Source: RGIG8748 sp045578205 (GTDB lineage: Bacteria; Bacillota; Clostridia; UMGS1810). Taken from it: 7,601 bases of DNA. Each line of letters begins with the position of its first letter. The stretch's first letter is position 1. Positions 1 through 5,739 of the stretch are shown piece by piece. Location: NCBI GenBank assembly GCA_045578205.1, contig JAZNJU010000095.1:1-7601 (forward strand), given 5' to 3'. A model generated the notes under the pieces. It saw only the letters and a program-made list of their open reading frames with translations. It did not search any database and had not been told where the DNA came from. The translations under genes were made by a program, and so were the position numbers.

Positions 1-1026
1 GCAGTTTATGTTCTCTTTCCTGAGAACTGCTCCCCCGCCCGTTGAAATAATACGGCAACTTTCGGAGGAAACATCGGATATAACCTGCGCTTCCAGGTCC
101 CTGAAATATTTTTCACCTTTTTGACCGATAAGTTCTTTTATCGTACATCCGCACCGTTTTTCGATTTCGGCATCGGTATCCACAAATTCAAAACCGTCAA
201 TTTCAAGTAACTTTCCGATTGTACTCTTCCCGCTTCCGGGCATACCTGTAAGTACGATGTTTTCCTTGGAGGAAAGAACAGACTGAAATACTCTGTCGGC
301 AGTTTCACGCGCTATCTGTGTATCAAGGAAATTTTCCACAGCAACAACAGCCTGCATCACAAGCATATAGAGTCCGCCCTCTGCTTTGATACCTCTTTGG
401 TGAGCATCGAGAACAAGATTTGTACAAAGCGGATTATACACAGCATCAACTACTCCCTCAAGGGAGTAAAAAGAAGATATATCTATGGGTCTTTCACCAC
501 AATTGGGATACATTCCAGATGGTGTGGTATTGATGATTACCTGTGCATCACTATGACAGTTAAGTGCATCTTCATATGTTATGCAGTTATCCTTTTTACT
601 TCTGCTTACCGTAAGGGTTGAGGATGCGCCCATATCTTCTGCCAAAACCCTGGCAGTCTTGCTTGTTCCGCCCGTTCCTAAAACAAGAACCTTTTTATTC
701 TTCAAATCAATTCCGATTTTTTGAATTAGTGCTTTCATGCCGTAGTAATCGGTATTGTACCCAAAAAGTCTGCCGTCTTTATTTACAATAGTGTTAACTG
801 CACCAATCCTTTTTGCAACGGTATTTATTTCATCGAGATACGGTATAACGGTCTCTTTGTACGGAATGGTGACATTTACTGCCTCGAAATCTTTTTTTTG
901 AAAGAAAGGTTCTATTTCTTCTTCCATAAGTTCAATAAGTTCGTATTTATAATCGGCAAGTTTTGCGTGAATTTCTTTTGAAAAACTGTGTGTCAGTTTC
1001 TTTCCTATACATCCGTATCTTTTCAT
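1..1026 (-). CDS. aroE-aroK: Bifunctional shikimate dehydrogenase-shikimate kinase fusion (AroE-AroK), C-terminus cut by window edge
   Basis: Predicted to reduce 3-dehydroshikimate to shikimate with NADPH and then phosphorylate shikimate with ATP, two shikimate-pathway steps in the cytosol. The 342 visible residues begin with a dehydrogenase domain: THSFSK (12-17, substrate site), NVTIPYK (51-57, catalytic Lys57), GYNTD (89-93, catalytic Asp93), the nucleotide loop GTGGTSK (117-123), NTTPSGM (166-172) and GLYMLVMQ (218-225). After a very short linker a kinase domain follows: Walker A GMPGSGKST (261-269), DTD (283-285), FR (Arg309) and the GGG motif (330-332). The kinase lid and C-terminus lie outside the window. 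The start ATG overlaps the aroC stop as ATGA and has only a weak ribosome binding site, so translation is probably coupled to aroC. The dehydrogenase part (about 250 residues) is slightly compact for the family. Both identities are clear from motifs; dual activity is inferred. Confidence 0.95.
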   Translation of the reverse strand, partial: MKRYGCIGKKLTHSFSKEIHAKLADYKYELIELMEEEIEPFFQKKDFEAVNVTIPYKETVIPYLDEINTVAKRIGAVNTIVNKDGRLFGYNTDYYGMKALIQKIGIDLKNKKVLVLGTGGTSKTARVLAEDMGASSTLTVSRSKKDNCITYEDALNCHSDAQVIINTTPSGMYPNCGERPIDISSFYSLEGVVDAVYNPLCTNLVLDAHQRGIKAEGGLYMLVMQAVVAVENFLDTQIARETADRVFQSVLSSKENIVLTGMPGSGKSTIGKLLEIDGFEFVDTDAEIEKRCGCTIKELIGQKGEKYFRDLEAQVISDVSSESCRIISTGGGAVLRKENINC

Positions 1027-2114
1027 AACATCAACCAATCTGTTCCGTATTTTTGCGCAAGAGCATCGCACAAAACTATGGCAGTTGCCGCATCCTGCAC
1101 AACTCTTGCCCTGTGCACTATGGCGGGGTCGTGTCTGCCTTTGGGCTCAAGAACAGTTTCTTTCATATTTTTAAAATCAACCGTGTTCTGGGGTTTGAAA
1201 ATTGTTGGTGTGGGCTTTATTGCCGTTCTGAAAACAATGGGCATACCGTTTGTAATACCCCCGTTTATTCCGCCGTTGTTGTTTGTTTCGGTTACGATTT
1301 TTCCATCTTCAATTCTGAAGCGGTCGTTTGCCGAAGAGCCTGTCATATCTGCGATATCAAAGCCTGCTCCGAATTCAATTCCCTTTACTGCGGGTATGGA
1401 AAACATCATATGCGAAAGCATACTTTCCACCGAATCAAACCACGGCTCTCCCACTCCCCGTGGCATTCCGACAATTGCAGTTTCCAAAACTCCGCCCACA
1501 CTGTCGCCATCTTCTGCTGCCTTTGTGATTGCATCTGTCATTTGGTCGATTTTCCCGTCATCCAAAACGGCAAACTTCTTTTGATTGAGGCAACCTATAT
1601 CATCCAAAAAATCACCGAAATCCCTGTCCGAAATTCCCGCACACTTCTTAACGTGTGTGCCTATTTGGATACCTTTCTGCTCAAGAGCAAACTTACATAT
1701 TGCTCCCGATGCCACAAGCGCTGCAGTTATCCTGCCGCTGAAGTGTCCGCCTCCGCGCCAATCCTGAAAACCGTGATACTTGCACCACGCGGTATAATCT
1801 GCGTGGGACGGTCTCAAAACAGTTGTAATATCAGAATAATCGGCACTGTTTACATTTCTATTGGGTATTAAAACCGTAACAGGTGTTCCTGTGGTTTTTC
1901 CGTTTATAACACCGCTTACAATTCTGAATTCGTCTTTTTCTTTCCTGGGTGTGGAAATCTTCCCCTCGGGTCTGCGAAGATAAAGCATATGGCTTATATA
2001 TTCCTCTTTTACCTCTATACCGGGTGCCAGACCGTCAATAACCGCTCCTATATATTCGCCGTGGCTTTCGCCAAAGATGGTTACAGTCACGCTTAAACCA
2101 AATGTATTTTTCAT
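1023..2114 (-). CDS. aroC: Chorismate synthase
   Basis: Converts 5-enolpyruvylshikimate-3-phosphate to chorismate using reduced FMN, the last common step to aromatic amino acids. The 363-residue length is normal for the family. Visible signatures are GESHG near residue 15, RPSHADYT, the GGGHFSGRIT segment that replaces the GGRSSARET of enterobacterial enzymes, NNNGGINGGITNGMPIV followed by KPTPTI, and GRHDPAIVHRARVVQDA near the C-terminus. I chose the ATG at 2114 because it overlaps the aroB stop as ATGA, has GAGGGG (2123-2128) 8 bases upstream, and gives the usual MKNTFG beginning. A GTG at 2123 would add three residues but lies inside that ribosome binding site. Third gene of the pheA-aroB-aroC-aroEK run. 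Confidence 0.97.
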   Translation of the reverse strand: MKNTFGLSVTVTIFGESHGEYIGAVIDGLAPGIEVKEEYISHMLYLRRPEGKISTPRKEKDEFRIVSGVINGKTTGTPVTVLIPNRNVNSADYSDITTVLRPSHADYTAWCKYHGFQDWRGGGHFSGRITAALVASGAICKFALEQKGIQIGTHVKKCAGISDRDFGDFLDDIGCLNQKKFAVLDDGKIDQMTDAITKAAEDGDSVGGVLETAIVGMPRGVGEPWFDSVESMLSHMMFSIPAVKGIEFGAGFDIADMTGSSANDRFRIEDGKIVTETNNNGGINGGITNGMPIVFRTAIKPTPTIFKPQNTVDFKNMKETVLEPKGRHDPAIVHRARVVQDAATAIVLCDALAQKYGTDWLML

Positions 2115-3133
2115 TTTTGCCACCCCTCAAAACATTTTTTTGCCATGTCCAGAACATCTGTGCATTTCACAGTTTTAAATTCAAACCGACCGATATCGGG
2201 AACTGTTGTTACGGTCACAAATTCGCCGTCTGCCTTTTTATCGTGAAAAGTGGCTTTTTTGATGGCATCCCAGTCAAAATCAATAAGATTGATAAGATTG
2301 TATTTCAAAAGAACGTCTATTACTCTCTGCCTTATTTTTTCGTGACACATAGGGACTAATCCCAGAGCAACACATTCGCCGTGATAGAGCCCTGCACTGC
2401 TGTTTCCGACTTCGATACCATGTCCTATGGTGTGACCGAAATTGAGGATTTTTCTTATTCCGTTTTCTTTTTCGTCCTCTTCCACAACGGATTTCTTTAT
2501 ATTCAGTGCACGGACTATGATTTCGTCCATGTTTTTCTTTATGTCTCCGCTTTCCAGCATACAGAAAAGTTCTCTGTCGGAAGTAAGTGCCATTTTGATA
2601 ATTTCGGCAAGTCCGTTTGAAATTTGTCTCGCAGGAAGTGTTTTCAAAAGGTCGGAGTCTATCAAAACCTTTTTCGGTTGATAAAAGGCGCCCACTATAT
2701 TTTTCACATTTCCGAGATTTACAGCAGTCTTTCCGCCGATTGAAGAATCAATCTGCGAAAGAAGTGTAGTGGGTATATTGTAAAAATCTATTCCTCTCAT
2801 ATATGCAGATGCCGCAAAACCCGAAAGGTCTCCCACAACGCCTCCGCCAACTGCCACAACACAGTCTTTTCTTGAAAATCCGTTTTCGAGCATTTTTTGA
2901 AGCAGAGAAGCGAAAGTGTCAAGACTTTTGGATCCCTCGCCCTGCTCCACAGTGCAGATTACCGCCTCGCCGCACTGCTTTGCGACGGTTTGTGCATACG
3001 TTTGGGGAACGAGCGAATCTGTTACAACAAGGACACGTCTCTGCAAATCAAGTTGCTCTCCCGCACGCTGAAGAAGTCCTCTTTCTACAACTATATCGTA
3101 ACTGTTTTCCTTAAGATTCATATGTATATTCAT
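2111..3133 (-). CDS. aroB: 3-dehydroquinate synthase
   Basis: Cyclises DAHP to 3-dehydroquinate, the second shikimate-pathway step; the family uses NAD+ and a divalent metal. With the ATG at 3133 the protein has 340 residues, a little short for the family. Motifs: VGGGVVGDLSGFAA (from about 95, NAD-binding glycine loop), PTTLLSQIDSSIGGKTAVN (121-139), and probable metal ligands Glu177 in NGLAEIIKMAL, His234 in LNFGHTIGHGIE and His251 in YHGECVALG. A late HDKKADG matches the conserved DKK element. The start is set by GAGGAA (3140-3145) 6 bases upstream; this site overlaps the pheA stop codon. An in-frame ATG at 3178 would overlap the pheA end by 35 bases and add 15 residues unlike the family. 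Co-transcribed with pheA and aroC. Confidence 0.96.
   Translation of the reverse strand: MNIHMNLKENSYDIVVERGLLQRAGEQLDLQRRVLVVTDSLVPQTYAQTVAKQCGEAVICTVEQGEGSKSLDTFASLLQKMLENGFSRKDCVVAVGGGVVGDLSGFAASAYMRGIDFYNIPTTLLSQIDSSIGGKTAVNLGNVKNIVGAFYQPKKVLIDSDLLKTLPARQISNGLAEIIKMALTSDRELFCMLESGDIKKNMDEIIVRALNIKKSVVEEDEKENGIRKILNFGHTIGHGIEVGNSSAGLYHGECVALGLVPMCHEKIRQRVIDVLLKYNLINLIDFDWDAIKKATFHDKKADGEFVTVTTVPDIGRFEFKTVKCTDVLDMAKKCFEGWQK
2123..2128 (-). promoter_or_regulatory. Ribosome binding site of aroC, inside the aroB 3' end
   Basis: GAGGGG sits 8 bases before the ATG at 2114. It lies within the last codons of aroB and favours the ATG over the GTG at 2123, which the site would partly cover. Confidence 0.8.
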
Positions 3134-3139
3134 ATCAGT

Positions 3140-3145
3140 TTCCTC
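3140..3145 (-). promoter_or_regulatory. Ribosome binding site of aroB, overlapping the pheA stop codon
   Basis: GAGGAA lies 6 bases before the ATG at 3133 and shares bases with the TGA of pheA (3144-3146). It decides the aroB start and suggests re-initiation by ribosomes finishing pheA. Confidence 0.8.
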
Positions 3146-4232
3146 ATATCTCGCTGTGGGGTGCAAAAGTTCCCGCAACTTTCAGTTTATCGCATACCCT
3201 GCTCAATTCCTCTAACATTTTTTCGCCTTTTTCTGTTTCGGTTGTTCCGTCTATTTCTATGTAGAAATAATACTGCCAGGAATGTTTCTTAAGAGGTCTG
3301 CTCCGAAGCGCTGTCATATTAAATCCGTATTTACCTATTATGCTTATAGCGTTTGCCAGAGATCCCGCCTCATTCTTTACTGTGAACATCAAAACAGAAC
3401 TCGGGAATGAAGATGTATTTGCCCTCACCTTTGAAAGCACGGCAAACCGTGTGGTATTTTCTCCACTTTTGTTTATGTTGGATTCCAGAACTTTAAGTCC
3501 GTAAATCTGCGCGGTTTCTACACTTGCAATTGCACCGAGGGTTTTGTCTCCAAGTGTTGCAACTGCCTTTGCGGCAACTGCGGTATTGTTTGCTTCCTCC
3601 GTGTCAAATCCGCGGAATGAAATATAATCGTGGCATTGACTCAGTGCCTGAGGGTGGCTTGTTACCCTTTTGATATCATCCACGGTTGCATCAGGAAGTC
3701 CAAGCAAATTCTGGTGAATTTCCAGTTCATAAATTCCGTTTACGAAAAGTCCTCCCGAAAAGATAAGGTCGATTGTCTGCCCTACTTCGCCTGCATAACT
3801 GTTTTCTATGGGAAGCACAGCAACATCGCATTCGCCGTTTACCACGGAATTGTAGGCCGATTTAAAATCCCTGCATGAAACTGTGGTGCTGTCCGGGAAA
3901 ATTCTTCCTGCGGCAATATGTGCAAAGGCGCCCTCAACTCCGCTGTAGGCAACTTTGAGACCGTTTTGCATACGGTACTGATATGCCCTTGATAATGACA
4001 TAAGGTTCTTAAGATAGTCCACATAGTATCCTTTTATAACCTCATCTTCAATCAGACGCGAATTCTTACCTATGACCTCATCTTCTCTGCTTTGGTCCAA
4101 AATGGGAAGTCCGTATTCTTTTTTGTATTCAAAAACAAGTTCCGCAGCCCTCATTCTTTCCAAAAAGAGTTCTGCCATCTTTGAATCAACTTCATTAATT
4201 ATTTTTCTTGCCTCATCCAATTTGTTCGCCAT
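3144..4232 (-). CDS. pheA: P-protein: chorismate mutase-prephenate dehydratase with C-terminal ACT domain
   Basis: Converts chorismate to prephenate and then to phenylpyruvate, the committed branch to phenylalanine. The 362-residue protein has an AroQ-type chorismate mutase at about 1-90: Arg9, Arg26/Arg28, Lys37/Lys38, then PILDQSRE with Asp46, Arg49 and Glu50, and Gln85 in SRAYQ. The dehydratase spans about 91-270: VAYSGVEGAFAH, VLPIENSYAGEVGQTIDLI, SHPQALSQC (192-200) and the essential TRF (261-263). An ACT domain at about 278-355 has GSLA (290-293) and LRSRP (309-313), matching the GALV and ESRP elements that bind phenylalanine for feedback inhibition. The ATG at 4232 has AGGAAG (4240-4245) 7 bases upstream; an in-frame ATG at 4277 would start inside a terminator stem and is unlikely. 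First enzyme gene after the Phe/Tyr-rich leader, and the probable main target of attenuation. Confidence 0.96.
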   Translation of the reverse strand: MANKLDEARKIINEVDSKMAELFLERMRAAELVFEYKKEYGLPILDQSREDEVIGKNSRLIEDEVIKGYYVDYLKNLMSLSRAYQYRMQNGLKVAYSGVEGAFAHIAAGRIFPDSTTVSCRDFKSAYNSVVNGECDVAVLPIENSYAGEVGQTIDLIFSGGLFVNGIYELEIHQNLLGLPDATVDDIKRVTSHPQALSQCHDYISFRGFDTEEANNTAVAAKAVATLGDKTLGAIASVETAQIYGLKVLESNINKSGENTTRFAVLSKVRANTSSFPSSVLMFTVKNEAGSLANAISIIGKYGFNMTALRSRPLKKHSWQYYFYIEIDGTTETEKGEKMLEELSRVCDKLKVAGTFAPHSEI

Positions 4233-4248
4233 ATCATGTCTTCCTTTC

Positions 4249-4286
4249 AAAATAAAAACCCCACTTATTTTATGCAAGTGAGGTTT
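4249..4286 (-). terminator. Rho-independent terminator ahead of pheA (probable attenuator terminator)
   Basis: On the minus strand AAACCTCACTT (4286-4276) pairs with AAGTGGGGTTT (4266-4256) around a 9-base loop. The stem has 11 pairs including one G-U wobble, and a T-rich run with one A follows (4258-4249). The wobble would be a C-A mismatch in the plus direction and no T run follows there, so it acts on minus-strand transcripts. It ends only about 16 bases before the pheA start, next to its ribosome binding site, so it can control pheA as well as end the upstream transcript. Confidence 0.85.
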
Positions 4287-4353
4287 GGAAATCTATTTAT
4301 GTATATACCGGCAAATATTCTAAAACTCACTCTTAAATTTATCAATGAACTTT
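4276..4353 (-). promoter_or_regulatory. Candidate antiterminator and protector RNA pairings of a translation-dependent attenuator
   Basis: By hand pairing, minus-strand GAGTGAGTTTT (4332-4322, the last codons of the leader ORF) matches the terminator 5' arm AAACCTCACTT (4286-4276): ten pairs including one G-U, with a single U-C mismatch. This antiterminator and the terminator exclude each other. AGTGAGTTTT (4331-4322) can instead pair with AAAGTTCATT (4353-4344, codons 29-32): ten pairs including three wobbles, with a 12-base loop. These correspond to the 1:2, 2:3 and 3:4 pairings of classical amino acid attenuators. Energies were not computed. Confidence 0.65.
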
Positions 4354-4439
4354 TCAAACGCAAAGTAAGCATAGCCAAAATAAAAGACTACGCTAAAGCA
4401 GAAAAAGTATTTACCTGCATTTGATAAAGCCATGTTCAT
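4320..4439 (-). CDS. Phe/Tyr-rich 39-residue leader peptide (candidate pheA-operon attenuator peptide)
   Basis: A 39-codon frame starting ATG-AAC-ATG and ending TTT-TAG. It has 10 Phe (residues 12, 13, 15, 19, 21, 26, 28, 31, 35, 39) and 4 Tyr (11, 20, 23, 25); 12 of the 21 residues from 11 to 31 are aromatic. The core reads KYFFCFSVVFYFGYAYFAF. GAGG lies 8 bases before the first ATG; a second ATG at codon 3 also has a weak AGG upstream. It begins 16 bases after the peptidase stop and ends 33 bases before a terminator directly upstream of pheA. Proposed role, by analogy with the enterobacterial pheL leader: ribosomes stall at Phe/Tyr codons when charged tRNA is scarce, letting the antiterminator form. 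The same residues could form one membrane helix, so a small membrane protein is the main alternative. Confidence 0.7.
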   Translation of the reverse strand: MNMALSNAGKYFFCFSVVFYFGYAYFAFEKFIDKFKSEF

Positions 4440-4455
4440 ACCTGATACCTCATAT

Positions 4456-5589
4456 TTATCTGCAAATTTCGAGTGCTGTTCTGATTCCTATTTCAATTCC
4501 GGGAATTATGGACTTTTTATCCAGAAATTCTTCACGCGTGTGCATCTTCTGACCTGTTGAAAGACCCACGGATATTGCGGGAATTCCCAAAGAAAGCGGA
4601 ATGTTGCAATCGGTTGAACCGGGTGCATACGTCACATCCTCGCCCATAACATCCCTTATAATTCTGGCACACACCTCGGTAAGTTGCTTTTGCCTGGAAA
4701 TATCCAGACTGTCGCTTGCGCAGGGACGCTCTCCGAGGATTTTTACATCCACCTTTATATCGTCTCTTTGTGCCAAGGAGAATATATCATAGAACTTTTG
4801 CTTCATAATTTCCATACATTTTTCACTGTTGGAACGGTATTCGCAAAGCATTGATGCGTTTTGGGCTATGGTATTAACCGATGTTCCGCCCGATATAATT
4901 CCTACGTTGTATGTAGTTACACTCCCCTCAAACTCGGGAATCTCGATGTCATATATCCTGCACGCAAGTCTTGAAATTTCCGCAATGGCATTGTTGTTGC
5001 CGAAATTGTTGAAAGAGTGTCCGCCCTGTGTGGTTACGGTAACTTCGTATCTTGTTGAACCTACACAACTGTTAACAATTCTCAGAAGACGGCTGTCGAA
5101 TGTGACAAACTGCTTTATTCTTCCTTTGTATTCGCTGAAGATTTTCCTGGTACCTTTGAGATTGCCCAGACCCTCCTCGCCCGAATTACAAACAAAGAGA
5201 ATTCCGTCTTTTGCCATGATGCTGTTTTCCAGATAATACTTTGCAATCATGAGCATTCCCACAACATTTGCGGTGTCATCGTGGACACCGGGACAATAGA
5301 TTGCATCCTCTGTTTCGTCGTAGGGAAGCGGTGTCATATCGGGAAATACTGTGTCGGTATGCGCTTCAAAAACAGTTATGCTGTCACTTCCGTCACAATT
5401 GTATTCAAAAACAGTGTTAAAAGCATCGTCTATGTACACATTTTCTGCGCCAAGGCTTTCAAGGTAATCCTTGCAGTACTCTGCCCTCTTCTCCTCGAAT
5501 CCCGAGGGAGCGGGTATTAAGCACAAATCTCTTAAGATTCTTAACGCCTCGTTGTAATTTTCTGTTGCAAAAGCGCTTATGCTATCCAC
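4456..5589 (-). CDS. M20-family zinc metallopeptidase (PepT/aminopeptidase-like)
   Basis: A 377-residue cytosolic hydrolase with no signal peptide. Motifs of the M20 catalytic domain: EAHTDTVFP with His77 (metal) and Asp79, PGVHDDTANV with bridging Asp104, NSGEEGLG with base Glu138 and metal ligand Glu139, FDS with Asp165, and His350 in KMHTREE. The lid/dimerisation domain spans roughly 178-290 with GGHSFNNFGNNNAI. Family members cleave di- and tripeptides or remove acyl groups; the substrate cannot be read from sequence, so no gene symbol is given. The start is a GTG at 5589 with AGGAA just upstream and GGAG further off; no ATG is available near the N-terminus. It is driven by a perfect consensus promoter and divergent from the AraC-type regulator. 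The Phe/Tyr leader starts 16 bases after its stop, which suggests co-transcription with the aro genes. Confidence 0.9.
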   Translation of the reverse strand: MDSISAFATENYNEALRILRDLCLIPAPSGFEEKRAEYCKDYLESLGAENVYIDDAFNTVFEYNCDGSDSITVFEAHTDTVFPDMTPLPYDETEDAIYCPGVHDDTANVVGMLMIAKYYLENSIMAKDGILFVCNSGEEGLGNLKGTRKIFSEYKGRIKQFVTFDSRLLRIVNSCVGSTRYEVTVTTQGGHSFNNFGNNNAIAEISRLACRIYDIEIPEFEGSVTTYNVGIISGGTSVNTIAQNASMLCEYRSNSEKCMEIMKQKFYDIFSLAQRDDIKVDVKILGERPCASDSLDISRQKQLTEVCARIIRDVMGEDVTYAPGSTDCNIPLSLGIPAISVGLSTGQKMHTREEFLDKKSIIPGIEIGIRTALEICR

Positions 5590-5624
5590 TGTTTCCTACA
5601 CTCCAAAACAACAAATTTTGTATA

Positions 5625-5653
5625 ATTATATCACCGTTCATTTCAATTGTCAA
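5625..5653 (-). promoter_or_regulatory. Sigma-A promoter of the M20 peptidase transcript
   Basis: On the minus strand TTGACA (5653-5648), a 17-base spacer and TATAAT (5630-5625): both hexamers and spacing match consensus. The predicted start near 5618 gives a leader of about 30 bases before the GTG. Because no good promoter is seen between this gene and pheA, it may also drive the leader and aro operon. Confidence 0.85.
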
Positions 5654-5673
5654 CACTTTAATAGGCTAAAGTA

Positions 5674-5708
5674 ACGCTTTTTCAATATTTTATTGCATTT
5701 CTAAGCGT
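5674..5708. repeat. Short inverted repeat between divergent promoters, possible operator
   Basis: ACGCTT (5674-5679) and AAGCGT (5703-5708) are exact inverted copies with centres 29 bases apart. One lies about 20 bases upstream of the peptidase -35 box and the other inside the candidate araC promoter spacer. The position suits a binding site for the adjacent AraC-type protein, but six-base arms can arise by chance. Confidence 0.25.
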
Positions 5709-5721
5709 AAATTGATATACT
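5693..5721 (+). promoter_or_regulatory. Candidate promoter of the AraC-family gene
   Basis: TTGCAT (5693-5698), a 17-base spacer and TATACT (5716-5721). The expected start, near 5728, would fall inside the ribosome binding site AAGGAG (5726-5731), giving an extremely short leader. The true start may therefore differ, or another upstream promoter may be used. Confidence 0.4.
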
Positions 5722-5739
5722 AAAAAAGGAGTTGATAAT

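Noticed and set aside
988..1871. Long plus-strand open frames (198 and 272 codons) opposite aroC
   Set aside because: They lie antisense to an unmistakable chorismate synthase, have no ribosome binding site or recognisable motif, and look like shadows of a coding strand with few stop-complement codons.
3134..3178. Longer aroB start at 3178 and, likewise, longer pheA start at 4277
   Set aside because: Both extend into upstream coding or terminator sequence, add residues unlike the families, and lack ribosome binding sites, whereas the chosen ATGs have good ones.
4233..4455. T-box leader upstream of pheA
   Set aside because: No AGGGUGG...ACCGCG T-box element or specifier stem is seen, and the interval is nearly filled by the 39-codon frame and the terminator.
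4233..4455. Separate promoter for the leader or for pheA (for example TATATA or TAAATA motifs near 4297-4310 and 4455)
   Set aside because: None has an acceptable -35 box at 16-18 bases; AT-rich sequence gives chance -10 matches.
5647..5675. Plus-strand promoter TTGTCA ... AGTAAC for the AraC gene
   Set aside because: The -10 match is too poor at 17-base spacing; the TTGTCA is part of the reverse-strand TTGACAA of the peptidase promoter.
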